Below are positions 1 through 12,671 of a stretch of DNA of 64,000 nt, piece by piece. The DNA is from Mimachlamys varia. Its lineage: Eukaryota > Mollusca > Bivalvia > Pectinida > Pectinidae. The stretch lies in the NCBI GenBank assembly GCA_947623455.1, contig OX392536.1, forward strand, positions 32,865,465 to 32,929,464. Reading direction: 5' to 3'. The notes under the pieces were generated by a model, which saw only the letters and a list, made by a program, of their open reading frames with translations, ran no database searches and was not told the DNA's origin. Within the stretch, counting starts at the first letter, position 1. Each line of letters starts with the position of its first letter. A program made the translations under genes and the position numbers.

Positions 1-6
1 ACCTAT

Positions 7-3000
7 TTAGGAATAAGGCCCAGCAAAGCTTCCACTGTTGGTATTGATAAGTGCTTTAACTGGTTCATTTATTCTATAACCCCCCTCATCGAATAAATAC
101 ATGTATAGAGTATGGTATAAATAAGTAAGTTGGAACGTTTTGACACCATCCCCCGTTTGTATTATTTTCTATACTTTTTTTGATAAAAACAAAAAGAAGG
201 TTGGGTTGTGCCGTGGATAAGCTTAGTAACTTGGTTATTATTTACATGAGAAAGATTTCTGTTATAATCGGTCATATAAATCAAATAAATTCAAACAGAT
301 TATTACTCAAATTCCGAATTAGGATTATTTGCATTGGCAATAAATCCCGCCAGTCCACCTGTTCCCTTCATCACCAGCACCGGTAGTTCTGCTTTCAGTG
401 CCAGGTCGATATATGTCAACGTTGACTCTTTTCCTCCTGCTAGAATTATCACCACTGGTGCAGAAAGTTGTTTATTTTCTTCTGTAATGACAATATATCA
501 TATATAATTATATCTCTCACTGAGAGGAATGTAGTTTTATAATACACAAACCAGTCATGCGATGTCCCATAGATATTTTCATAATGTTAGTGTTAATATT
601 TTATTGGAAAATAGATAAACTATTCATTAACTTAACATTGCAATTACAATTATATGCTGTGCCCTTACTTAAGGTGGAATTTCCTATGAAAATTATCGAT
701 TATATAATATATTGAATACTTATTTTTCAATGCTAATGTCATAACATTTGTCACGAAAGTAATTATGCTTTCGAAACTTGTTCCTAGCAATGATATATTG
801 ACGAAGAGAAAGTATCCCCTGCAAAACTTACCAAGGACAAATGTAAGTGAACTACTTGGTAACTAGGGAATTGACCGTTCGCATATGTCATTGGCTTTAG
901 CGAGGATGTTAAACCCACGAGAAAGGCACCGTCATACTTTAGAATAGGAAACAATTGTTTTCCAAATGAATCAAACTGGACGAAACGGTATTACATCCTT
1001 CCAAGACTAATCAGTGACGCTAAGCACGGGTCTTCAAAGTGAAGTCTATGAGGCTAAGGAGGAATTAAAACCAGCCGAAAGAAATCCCAAACTCCAGATG
1101 AGGAGGCACACTAGCCTGTGGTACAATACATTTTGGAGTTTCTGATATATAATAATTTCAAAGATGTGCAATAGCCCTTTGATTAATTAAATTTCCTAGT
1201 TTTCAAATATTGATTTATGCGAACAACGTATTCACGCTACATCAATGTCGAAATAAGAGCGATTGGGTGGTTATTATACAGTAGTGTAACTTAAACGAAA
1301 CCGTTTTCACGAACTGTATGTTGACGCATTAAGCTTGAGAGGATTCTTTCAGCACACATTTTGTGGAATCGGAATAAACAAGGGCTGTACCTGCAGATGA
1401 TTCGTCTTCATTGAGCTCCATAAGTTTCTTTTCTATACGGTGCCGGTAGAGCATGACGTTTTCAATGTATTCCCCGACCTTGTCTTCAGTGTAGTACACG
1501 TGTTGATCGTGAGGAAAGTCTACAAACAAGTGGTAGCCCAGGCCGTGACACAGACGGGTGTTTCCCCGAGTCTTGATATCAGATCCCTTCTGTAGTCTCG
1601 AGCTGTTCTGTCAAATTAGATTGCTTTACTGTTAATTTGTTACGCAATACAAAATATAAAACCAAATAAATAAGAACTATGTTTTGTAATTAAACCAAAG
1701 TGAATTTTAGTAGACAAACGTTTGGAATGTTCGATTATAGACACAATGCTCAAAATTAGAAAAAGAAGAAAAAAATAAACCACCGAAAAATTGTCAAACA
1801 ATATAAAGGACAAATTCAGATGTACTTAATCAAAAAATTAAAATCATTTATAAAACACTTATAACACGCTGAGGATAGCATCAACATGACTTTAACAAAC
1901 CTTGAATGAATTCGGATCAGCCTTAAGCATGGGCTTGTCTTTTATGAGGTTCCAAGGTGACAGTCCGATGACAGGGACCTTGCGTTGCTTGTAGGACTGG
2001 TCCATCTTGCTGAACACCATATTTACTGATTTGGTTATACCCTCATCAAGACCGGAAGTCATCACCATTGCCTCCGCATCACGAGAAAACTTGACAAATT
2101 AAAAATGTTGGTAAACAACTTTGATTATGAAATGAATCCACTTGTTGAGATTTCGATATCGCTTTTCTAATTGCACATTTTCTGACAAAATGTGTAAATA
2201 CATGTAAATATGTGGTGTAAATACGCAAACTATAATGATATCATGATAAACTTTAATCATTTGCTGAGCTATTACATATTACTACATCACGTGACTGAAT
2301 ACTGCCTTCCCATTGGCTACACACATGGGTACTATGAAGCGATAGTGTCCGCTCACCCGGGCACTATCAAATTTGGCGCGATGTTCAACGTGAATCTATT
2401 ATGACGTCACTATTGCGTTACGTCACTATTACGTCGTGCTAGTGTTCTGCTTGAAAATGGCTGACTCTGGAAACGACCCAAAGCTGGCAATGGTTCATTA
2501 CATTAAAAAGTGTTTTGCTGTATACATATGTATCTAAATTAAAGGGTGTTGTACTAAACCCATTATGGTCCTGTTTAGACGGCACTATTGCCTCATAGTA
2601 TGGTCTCGTGATGAGATAGTGCCCTCACCTTCGGCTCGGGCACTATTCCATCCCTCGACCATACTATGAGGCAATAGTGCCCTCTAAAGAGGGCCATAAT
2701 AGATAAATAGTAATAGCATAATCAAATGTTTATGTAAAGAATATGATATCAATTTATCCTCCAATGACAAAGTGTTACCAACCTGAACGAGTTTGGACTG
2801 AAAACTTCTCATCAGTTTTATGGGAATTTCGTCTCCCACAACGGATAGAACTAAACCTGCATCTTTAATTTTCCAGTATTTCAAAAAATGTTCAAGTATT
2901 TTATCCCGATGGTCCGATGTAGATACTTGGACATACTGAAAATAGATGATAATCATGTATCATTATGAAAAAGCACTTTCCAGGAATTCAAAAGAAAAAG

Positions 3001-5801
3001 AAATTTGTCGTGAAAATGCTATTTCAAACACAACACATTCAGTAAAAATAAAATAAGTGTCTCGCAGTTTTTTATATATATATAACGTTTTATACACAAA
3101 TGTTAATTTAATAACTGTTACAATTACAACACAGTGACACATGTTGCTTCTAAAATTTTACGAACCCTGAGGGAGCTCAGCCGATTCCGCCATCTCTTTC
3201 CGCAGTAGACAGACTCCTTTGTCGATGTAACACTTTCTATAAAGGAACCATACATTGACTACATTGCCACACAGTCCCCCGCATAACATAAAATACCATC
3301 ACACCTAGAACAAACATAGTATTGACCTCACAAATTGACCAGAAATGCATAACTTATGATGTTGTTGACGCTTAACTCTCGCCGTCATAATTATTAAAGT
3401 ATTTGCAGTCGAATTAAAATGAAAAAACAAATCTGTATTTTCAGAAAAAAACATTGGTATACACTTCTGTAAGTTGGAATTAATAAATTAAATTTAAAAG
3501 AAAATAAATAGAATGTTGAGATACATAATTTATCTATCTCAGGAAACATTCATTTCTTTCTCCTGTTTAGGTACAGTTGTACATCATATACAAACATATT
3601 GAGTTTTTGTAATGAAACAATGAAACGTTTAAAGCTGCACAAGAGTAATTTGTTTACTCCGACACATTTTCTTACTTGGTTCTTTCAGGTGATCAGCTTT
3701 TGTTAGTCCACACTTGCAGCTGAAAAGAGAATATCAAATTAAAAACAATATAAACAATATTGCATGGATAGCATTTCATTCATTCTTTATCTAAAATGTA
3801 GTTGTGTTGGTGTAGGGGTTGAATATGGTGTCTGATGGGAAAACGTCAACTAGACAGATATAACACACATGTTTCTCGTATTAGCCTGACCATCACTTTT
3901 GAGAGATTGAGTAACATCGTTTACCTCAAAATCGGTTATACTGTAAACGTACACATTTAAGCATTATCTTAATTCAACGATTTTCGCGCTGAAATATTCC
4001 CACTTATTTACATGTCATATTGCGCTAGTTAGTTAATGTGCAGTATTTTCTACAGCAAATATTGTGGTTGCGACTATCTGTAAAAAATAGGTCTGAGATT
4101 ACCGACGCCTCAACATAATCCAAACTAAAATCGGTTGAGGTAGGGGCAACATATGAACGAAGGGAAGCTTCACATGGGTATCATTGAAATCTACAAGGGA
4201 ATAAGACCAGGTGTTCTGAAAAACTGCTTCATCGATGACAGTGATATAAACAGTTATGGAAATCAGTTATGCACTTAATTTTTTACAGCGTCTCATAAAA
4301 TGATTTCACAAACAATTTCGTACTTCAATAGTAGTAGCCTTGTGTGGTTTTATTAACTTGATTAAAACAGGCCCCTTCGGTATAAATCTATTTTGCAAGG
4401 ACAAAGCAAAGTATTATTCTACAATAACATTTTTCTGTTTCTCAAAACCAATATAATACATGATATAAGTTGTCTTTGTTCTTTTAATAAAAAAAGATAT
4501 ACCGCCTAACGCTTTTTCACAGAAGCAAAATTATTATAGTGATGCCAAAAAAACTTAATTCATATAAACGAATTCATTAGCGTAAGAACAAAATTTGAAA
4601 TAATAACTAACAACGATTGATGCAAATTCCATGCTGTTCCATTTATTGAATCATTCTCACGTTTATGATTTTTAATGAAATTTGTGTCAAAAGATTGGAC
4701 TATAATGAACAAAATAGTTACGAACATTTCACAGAAAGATACTGTAAATATAAGGACAAACTTTCTATTTTGATTAGGTTTTCGGGGGATTACTACGATG
4801 GAAAACGGGTAAATTATACATAACCGGCTTTGCCGGTTATTGAATCTTCCCGTGTTCCATTTAAATAGTTAGTAACATAGTTATTAACCAGTTAAATAGC
4901 ATTACATTTTCGATGTATAATATTTGAATTGTGTAATTATTGATACACTTTAATGTCCATGACTTGAAATGTGAAAAAACACAAAATTAGAGAGCCAATT
5001 ATATTGTAAGAAAAACAATTAGTATTATCAGTGTATATACTTACATCTTTGTGTTTGCCAACATTTTATCCTGGCCCTCTTCCTCGTCAAACCACCCACA
5101 ACAATATTCATGGAAGTTTGAGGCAACAAATCCGAGCTCATCATCTCGGCCCTGATTAAAACACATTATAGTGTAATTGTATTCATTTGCACTAATATCG
5201 TTATTTACTTGGGAGGATAAAAATGATAAGTTAATCAATATAAAATATAAAGACAAAGAGACACAACAGAGATCTAAATGAAGTCACAAAACCACTTAGA
5301 TAGATGCAGACGGCGAAATCGGGAGTAATCAGTCATAATACATTTATCAAGTGATCAGCTGCCATTCAAACATAGCAAACCGTAGCAAATGTAGTTTATA
5401 AATTAGTTTTTGTTTGAGATGAAAACATAAATACAAACTAATTGGAACGTTCGTCTGAGAGGGATTTCTCAACTATAGTAAAATTGTATCAGAAGCAGTG
5501 AGTATAGTCTTCACATCCCCTATTTGTAACCTATAACCTGAACCGTTGGTTTTAGAATAATACCTTTCCATTCGCGTAGGTCGCGATGAATGCAGTATTC
5601 TATAGCGTTAAGTATTTATATTATATACTTATTGTATTTAAATGATACGAATTGATTGATATTTACAAGATACGTCTTTATAGTTCACATTCCATAACAC
5701 AAGATGATAATTCCCTCTAGCTTGTTATAAATACATACCTTTAAATTCAATATGTTGTTGTCCTGATGTTGAAATCTAAAAGGGCCTGACCTACTATCCA
5801 T
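7..5801 (-). CDS. TRPM-like N-terminal (SLOG/LSDAT domain) gene, possibly channel-less or cut by window edge
   Basis: Exons assembled by eye on the minus strand, in transcript order: 5739-5801 (ATG start, MDSRSGPFRF), 5045-5151, 3676-3719 (CKCGLTKADH), 3162-3258, 2783-2935, 1901-2089, 1391-1607, 307-454, 7-73. Most splice phases agree. The exception is the 3162 donor to 2935 acceptor join, which does not close in frame, so a mini-exon, a wrong boundary or a lesion is possible there. The order of motifs matches the cytosolic N-terminus of TRPM channels: a CxCG segment, a YVQVS...LVLSVVGDE strand, AMVMTSGLDEGI...VIGLSPWNLI, then VVIILAGGKES...LPVLVMKGTGGLAGFIA. In TRPM proteins this SLOG fold binds nucleotide-type ligands. 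No ankyrin-like or transmembrane exon is seen. The last exon ends in an in-frame TAA at 7-9, but its acceptor is weak (a G-run precedes it), so a normal channel could continue beyond base 1. Family call fairly sure; completeness unsure. Confidence 0.62.
2339..2368. repeat. short hairpin related to the 2562-2700 foldback
   Basis: GATAGTGTCC is followed after a short spacer by GGGCACTATC, making a small stem-loop. The same stem recurs as the inner hairpin of the foldback element about 280 bp to the right. The region lies in an intron of the TRPM-like gene, between exons 2783-2935 and 1901-2089. Confidence 0.55.
2562..2700. repeat. foldback element with 44-bp arms and a nested inner hairpin
   Basis: Bases 2562-2605 and 2657-2700 are reverse complements with about 3 mismatches in 44; the innermost 25 bp of each arm match exactly. 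Inside the 51-bp spacer a second stem (ATAGTGCCC at 2616 with GGGCACTAT at 2638) forms. The element sits just downstream of exon 2783-2935 of the TRPM-like gene, in an intron. No coding capacity. It looks like a non-autonomous foldback/MITE type repeat. Confidence 0.75.
4095..4230 (-). mobile_element. degenerate 3' tail of Penelope-like element family
   Basis: On the minus strand this weakly matches the 3' end of the retroelement seen best at 43.0-44.0 kb. Conserved pieces are AATAAGACCAGGTGTTC near 4199 and the region equivalent to the terminal GATTTTAGTTTGGATTATG near 4110. It lies in an intron of the TRPM-like gene. Strongly decayed. Confidence 0.5.
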
Positions 5802-8800
5802 TCTTTTAGAATAAGAAAAAAACAGAAATAAATTATATCGTTTTTAATATAGATACAAGATACATGACTTACTATTTAAGAAATCCGCCTGCGATTAATC
5901 ATTGGTATTCATTGTAAACAGTGTGTACGATTAATATGCAGACTTTAATTAAATAACTATACACTTACATTACAAATAATGTGACTTTCCGACGTTATTT
6001 CTAGGAAGGAATATCCTCCGATCGCCTGAAGTTCCCCATCATTTTATCTAAGGCTAAATGTTTCAGGCTAAGCGTGATGTTTATAATAAAGGTACTTTTT
6101 ATGCATTTTATTTATTGTAGGTTCATGTAAATGCATGTTGACAACATATAACATATATGGCCTAATAGTGCTAGTTCTTATGACAAACACATTCGAGTCA
6201 AACGTCTTGGCCTTTGCCGCATTGGGGGTTGACATAAATCAATTTATAATGAAATATATGGCGGTTGGAGATTAGGGGTAAAGAACGACACCCCTTGTTG
6301 CTACAGGCTACGGCCATGATATGTATTTAAATGGTGTAAGCCATCGTGCCCTGTCTTACCAGACAAATCCCACTTGTGAAATCAGGTCCTCGTCAAACAA
6401 TAACCTAATATCGAGTGCTATTTCATACACACAGCTTCCATAGTTCACTACGTTCACTGACTGAGTGTAAAGCTGCTCTCTGATAAGGTCGCCATATAAT
6501 AATATTCTAAAGTACCATGGACAAAAAGAAATTTTACTACCCGTCCTGGTGTACATACAAACATTACCGCTACGTATCGACTCGTCATATACCGCCTTCC
6601 TATGTAGAGGTTTGGATACGAACTATTTATCAACATGTCTCTAAAACATATCTAACGTGTAAACGTATAATTTAAACCTTTAATAACGGGGCATGTTCCG
6701 TAATTGATGAAAACACCCATTATATCATTTATAACCGTGAAGTTGAAACATGCGATTGAAAACAAATGAAGACTTTATTTAGGATGCTATATTTTAATAT
6801 ATTTGTTTCATCCTGAGGAACTATATATTTTTATTAAAACAAATATGAAAAATGTGAGTGCAAAAGTATCCGATAAATCCTTGAGGTGCCCATTTATACA
6901 CGCAGTTAGTTAACCTCGTAATGACCAATCGTATATCATCTTCATGGTAATTATGAATCAATTAAACTTTATCTTCATGTTATATATATGTTTATCTCGG
7001 AAACGTCACGTTAACGATAAATTCAAATGTATCATTTTATCTTAATGTATAAAATAAAAATCCACTTACCTAAACATTAACAATATTAACCATTTACCTA
7101 ATTTGGACAATATATATCCATCTACCTAGTCTTTATCAGGAGATCTCCTTTTACCTTAGTATAAACAATAGATATTCATTTGTCTAAACGCATATTGTAT
7201 GTAAACCATATATATACATTAAGCTAAATGTACAGTTATCATGTAAACGGTATATATCAACCAAGCGTTTAGAAATATAATACATATCCATTAATCAAAA
7301 TGTTATAAATATTACACATTCATTAACCTTCATGGCAACAATATATATCCCGATACAGAATCGTTAACACTATACTTATATATGAATAACCCTCATATCA
7401 ACGTTGTTTTATTCCACTCACCTTCACGTACCATCCATGTACCCATGTGTACATGTACTAACCATATATACAATATGTAACACGTTACCTTCATAAACAT
7501 GTGTACAATTTCAAGTAGGTGATGTCGTCACACGTTTACACCTAAATCAAATATGTATTCGTTATTGTAGCCTGTGTCAGAACGACACTTTTCAAGATAA
7601 CATTTTAGTTTTTCCAAACCATGCAAATTTTCGTTTATCTAATGGAATATCTTACTAATTTTTAGTCTTATCAGGTTTTTTTTATTGCATACTTTCAACA
7701 TTCAGACACATGTTTTATGTATTTATTACTTGTCGTCATAATTATATGATGGCTTCGTTTCCGGATATAACGGTAATGCATAATGAATGCCACAGACATG
7801 AAATTATTCCACGCCTTGTATAGTACAGCTCAATATACATTCCTGAACCCGATATAAATATGATAGTGTAAGATAGGCCATTTATTTCATACACCTATAA
7901 ATCACTAGTTAATACTGTTTCTTTTGTAACTTTGCTAAAAACGAACATTGATAATTAAATTAAAGATGTAAATTAGTTTTTAAACCTACCTGTACTTTAA
8001 GAATGAGATTGGCTATATCCTAACAAAACATGTTGTTTCCATCTTCTTAATGTCATTTTCCCTATGATTTAATCAATATTTACTGAACATAAGTTGACTG
8101 CTACACCATATACAGAACACAATGTAAGCAACGGTAAACATGTGTCGCCTTGTCTGGGTAGTTATACACGGAACCCTATAGACAGGTCCTAGTGTGTAGG
8201 TATGGGTTTAACCTAGCTTGTATATATAAACAATGCACATAATACCCGGTAAGTGGGTGGTACTCGTCCAACACGTGGTACACATAATGTGTATTCACGG
8301 GTATATAATACACGTATGTATACAATAGCTTGTGTATGATTTAAACGTCCATTCAGTCATGTGTCTATCGGTCTGATACACATCATGTCGCAATAATGAG
8401 GTGTGTGCATGCTTAACCTCGTAGACAAATAAATTAATCATTGCTATTGTACATAGGAAGGCAATGATGGCCACTGAACCGCGAGTTCAAGAAGTACGTA
8501 GTATTCATCGGTGTGCAGGTAGTAACTGGTGTTCTGTAATTGTGATTGGCATGAGCTTAATATATGAAGTATACATGTATTAATCACTGGTAACTTTGAA
8601 TCCAGATTTGTCAAAAATAAACATCAATTCATTACGACATGCATGCTCCTCGATTGGAGTTATTTTGATCTTTTCGCTTATTATATTTCCATCCTGTTAA
8701 AATTCTTCTCTATATTGTGTATACATTGATAGTTCGATTTTCAGACACTTACTTAAAACAAATATCTGTCCGGGAATACCATCGGTCCTCTTTAGCCGAT

Positions 8801-9620
8801 ATCTGTAAAGATTTTTATTGACGTTTTTCCCCCCTTGGTTCCATAATTTCATGAATACTAAAACACATTTACTGAAATAAGACCTGTTTGGTTTTGTTAT
8901 TCAAATACAATGTTAAAAGAATTTTTGAATACCTATGTAAAGTTTCTTTTGAGCATTGAGTAATGAATAGGGATTATTTATATAATGGTGTTTGCGTTTA
9001 ATGTGCATGTATAATAGATGAAAAGGTGTCCTTACATGTCGGACATTTAAATAACAAATATCTGTTTTAAGCGCTGGAACTTTACATTTGGTGTCGAGTA
9101 ATCATGGTGTCTATCAAATTGCTTCGAAAAAATTCGTCTGATCAGAACATGTTGGCTCATATTAAGGTTAGATATAATTGCAGTTCATTACAGTTTTTGC
9201 ATACACATTATAATATACAATTACAATCATATACACATAGCACTGTATAATTTACACTAGGGCATTAGTCATACAAAGTATTCCTTCGTCTCATGTAGCT
9301 CGTTTATTTTCATATAACCACCTTATGTTGGTACGAAGGATTAAGATAGGGATTTATCATCCCAATTGTATAATGTTTGATATTTGAAAAGGGAATGTTA
9401 ATAATATTAGATTTTGCACTTTCAGATCAACGAATTATATTGTTTTCCGTTAAGCATATGTAAATATTATTATGTATCCGCTTAGGAAACCACATGATAT
9501 CAAATTGTTTAACGGAATTATTTAACACTTGTTTTGTACATCTATCTTGTAAGCTAAATAAATCAGGCTTAATTCGAATCGCCTTTCCTTCATTCAATTT
9601 TATCATGTGCTATTATGAAA
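5802..9620. other. no gene recognised; AT-rich intergenic DNA
   Basis: Short open frames here (for example on the minus strand at 6356-6636) show no family motif, splice context or compositional support. Between about 7070 and 7360 a loose motif of the type AACAATATATATCCATT...ACCT recurs every 35-60 bp, suggesting a very decayed tandem array. Some of this region may be promoter or 5' UTR of the TRPM-like gene, but I cannot mark a site. Confidence 0.4.
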
Positions 9621-9624
9621 AAAT

Positions 9625-9660
9625 CAGAGAATACCAAAGGGTCAGCAAAACCATAATTAT
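9625..9660 (-). mobile_element. minimal 3' end of Penelope-like tail family
   Basis: The piece ATCAGAGAATACCAAAGGGT followed by CAGCAAAACCATAAT is the reverse complement of the family's terminal 35 bases (ATTATGGTTTTG...TGGTATTCTCTGA). Only the extreme 3' end is left. Confidence 0.5.
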
Positions 9661-10871
9661 TTTATTACATTGTATTTATAAATGAATGCATCATATTTAT
9701 GTAGATTTCATTTAGATTGATAAAATGAATAGATATATTGCAAAAATGAACCAAAATCAATAAGAAATAAACACGAGAAATTTCATATTTAATTCATAGA
9801 TTATTACTCATTTATTTTCATTAAACAAACATTTCCTAATCGAATAAAAAAAAGCTTGGTTAAAAAATGAAAATTTCTCCTTGTCTACACTAATTTGTCC
9901 GAAAATATTATGAAATAGTAATAATGCCAATACTCTTTTGATATGACGGATGTCGTAGATTAAAGGGAAACAAGTACATGTTCAATTAGGTCACAAAAGC
10001 AAAATGGTCATCTAACGTCAAATGTCTTTTGTTTTTAAACGGAAATAGCTGAAAACGTATTCATTACACATGTACAGGATTCAAGTAAACATATTCATTA
10101 TGGATATAGTTTGGGGCTAGTGTTCATACATAGGAAAGCAAAACATTTGTGAAATAAAACCCTCTATTGGGTTAGAGGAAACCACTTTTTCAACAGCTTT
10201 TTCTATAATTTTTCATTTTTAATGTCGTTGTGAATTTTATCGCAATGATGATGGTGTCTTCATTGTTTCTGGAACATTACACATTAACATCCTCCACGAT
10301 TTTGAATAGTATTTTTCGAAATGCTGAAATCGTAGCAAATCCGTTGTATTCCTATGCAAACTGTTGTCAGAAGATGTTTTATTGACTTAAAATATAAATA
10401 TATTGTGCATATAAACCAATGTCAAAAGATGACAATGCAGCATTCGGAAGTAGTCAAATCCTATATGGCTGCCATGCCATCACATGTCAAAATGTTTAAA
10501 TGGCAACAACTGTTAATTGCATAGCACTCATACAAATATGATGTTTTTGACATGTTAATGATAAAAAGATAATAAGGGCTTCCGCTGTCGGTTCCAAAAT
10601 TACCCTTTGTAATGCTTTTTACTTAGTAAGGTTTGAAAAGACAAGTCAAGTTATTAGACAATGATCTCTAGTTAGACGTACTTGTTTAAAGTATCGCTTC
10701 AACCTAACAGTAATACAATTCTCATACCTTTACCCCTATAGTCGGTATTAGTGAATTGATCAACTCCGCTTGTGGAAGTACGCTGTTCACGTGTAGTTTT
10801 AGTACAGTAGAAACACACACTTGACATATCCCTAAAGCGAGTACTTTCATCGTACACCTCTCTAATGTACA

Positions 10872-10945
10872 TGAATCTGGCAGGACTACAGCAGCCAAGT
10901 ACCTACAATTTCAACAGAATGACTGCTGTATTCCTGCCAGATTCA
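10872..10945. ncRNA. 74-nt near-perfect hairpin, possible small-RNA precursor
   Basis: Bases 10872-10894 pair with 10923-10945 over 23 positions with a single mismatch, leaving a 28-nt loop. Stem length, loop size and the single mismatch resemble a microRNA precursor, and either strand could be the template. I do not recognise the arm sequences as a known microRNA. A relic of a small foldback element is an equally fair reading. Confidence 0.35.
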
Positions 10946-11094
10946 CACATGCTTATAATACCTTATTGTTTTATTTGAACTGTTAAAATCTCGAGTTAGG
11001 TCCCTTTATGAACGAATAACTGCATTCCAAACATGTGTTAACCAGTTATGCCCCTTTTTACAAGTATTGCTTAGGTAAGATGATATCTTTATTT

Positions 11095-11165
11095 GATAGA
11101 GAATACTGAAGCGTCAACAAAACTATAAACCGAACTCAAAATCGATTAAACTATGGGATATTTAG
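11095..11165 (-). mobile_element. 3' tail fragment of Penelope-like element family
   Basis: Reverse-strand match to the terminal segment of the family: AGAGAATACTGAAGCGTCAA, then a stretch matching CGAACTCAAAATCGATTAAA. Only about 70 bp of the 3' end are kept. Confidence 0.6.
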
Positions 11166-11877
11166 GTGAGCTGTCGAATACAAAGAAAAATATGTAGGAA
11201 AGTGCGATACGAATATATAAGTAAAACTTTATAAATGTTTTTGCTTGATATTTGTACACTGAAAGAACCTCACACTGTTGGTAAATTCATTTATCGTAAT
11301 TTGAGTTTTATTTCTACTGAGTCAACCTTGTTAGAAAACGCAAATAAAGCTGTAATTTGACGAAAAATAACCGATCTCAAGATGGGTGTCCAGTGTCATT
11401 TTTTTTTTTTGTAATTTCAAAAGAGAATAGCTTCCTACCTTTTCTTAAATTTGGCGAAAGTCAAATGGGAAAATTATTAGTTATTCTCAATTTAGAGAGG
11501 GAATACAGCTAGCAAAATGGATTCCGATGGCCATTTCTTTTAATGCTGCACAAACTCGGGATGCCGCAGAGGGTATCAACAACAAGTTAGCAGTAAGTCA
11601 AGCATGATCAGGAATTTTGGAGTTTGAAAGAAATTTCAATGTTGACAATTATCGGTTATTGGGTCCAAGAAACAGTACCGATACCAAACTTTTAAAAATA
11701 ACACGTACACGGGGTCCCACAGGGTTTGATTCAGATTGAAATGGGAATTGACCTCAAGCCGGGATCAGGAACGTATGATTTAAACGAAATCACAGTGTGG
11801 GTATTTATTAAGTATAGGGGAATCTAGAAGTTTTCACATACAGGGGTTACCACAGAGTGTATTAAAAAAAATAACGT

Positions 11878-12205
11878 AACACTCACATGTCGCACCTATT
11901 AAATTTAGTAATATATACAGTATGTCGAAAAAAAAAAGTTAACTGTATCATATAGCTGCTTCGTCCTCCTAGGACTCGTCTGTAATGCTAGGAGCCGAAA
12001 CGCTCTAAACTAATATACATTGTACATGTAGAAGCAACAGAAAGGTCTGGTGCGTAAAAATCTTAAATTTATGGATTAAAAAAGTTAATTAGTATGTATA
12101 ATTTCAAATAGTGTACTACGAAAGTGTGTATATTATGAATCATGCCAGCAGATTCTTCCACCTCCTATCCTGAAAGATGACGAAACACACACACATGCTG
12201 CAACG
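11878..12205 (-). mobile_element. retrozyme-like repeat, one unit with redundant ends
   Basis: This segment shares its whole length with repeats at 22.5-22.95 kb and 28.77-29.06 kb. Shared blocks, in plus-strand order, are a CACATGT...GCACC start, TTAAATTTAGTAA, CAGTATGTCGAAAAAA, a hammerhead-type core (11945-11989, minus strand), TCTAAACTAAT, GTAGAAGC, a region like GTATAATTTCAAAT, and CCAGCAGATTCTTCC. The left boundary (AACACTCACATGTCGCACC) and the right boundary (AACACACACACATGCTGCAA) are versions of the same sequence, so the copy holds roughly one full unit with overlapping ends, as expected for insertion of a circular or tandem RNA. No protein-coding capacity. Confidence 0.6.
11945..11989 (-). 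ncRNA. hammerhead ribozyme remnant (copy A, mutated core)
   Basis: On the minus strand the order is stem I strand AGCATTA, core CAGACGA (canonical CTGATGA), stem II GTCCTAGGAGGAC, GAAG (canonical GAAA), a very short stem III CAGCTATA, then TGATAC, which largely pairs with stem I. The type I layout is intact, but two essential core positions are changed, so cleavage activity is unlikely. Confidence 0.55.
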
Positions 12206-12429
12206 AATATGTAACGAGTAGGCAACGAGTTTGATAAAGATTAAAGTGGATATTTACTTCAAGTAAGGACCCGGATTTGGTCCTGGCTCTTAGTGAATCA
12301 CCGTTTCAAAGTGACCACCGGACTCCATTTCACTGTATTTCTTTTCTTAATTGGGAAAAACTAATTTCTTTACTTTTGCCTTAAATCAGTAAATTTAGAA
12401 AGTTAATCGTTATTCGAATAACGTATAAA

Positions 12430-12650
12430 TGTGCAATTATATCTCTCGGTGAGACCAAGATGGCGACCGCAAAACTTGAAAGTTACATCACTTGATTGAC
12501 ATGGTTTAGGCTGTTTGTTATGTTTGAGTTTTGAAACAATGTAACTTGATAACACATTCTAAGATTTTTGTCCTTGGTTTAATCGATTTCGAGTTTGGAT
12601 TATGATTTTGTTTTACGCTTCGGAATTCTCTTGATTATTGTCAAATCAGT
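12430..12650 (+). mobile_element. Penelope-like 3' tail fragment, plus strand
   Basis: Starts with a block resembling TCTCGGTGAGACCAAGATGG and ends with TTTAATCGATTTCGAG, then a TTGGATTATG...CGGAATTCTCTT match to the family's 3' end. Together with the minus-strand copy that begins 20 bp further on, it forms a tail-to-tail inverted pair. Confidence 0.5.
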
Positions 12651-12671
12651 CATATTGTGATAACCGCTTAC

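Noticed and set aside
961..1000. GGACGAAACGG word as a plus-strand hammerhead
   Set aside because: The GAAAC side is present, but no CTGATGA with a matching stem II lies upstream.
7070..7360. CRISPR-like or ordered tandem array
   Set aside because: Spacing varies from 35 to 60 bp and the repeated word is poorly conserved; only a decayed AT-rich array can be claimed.
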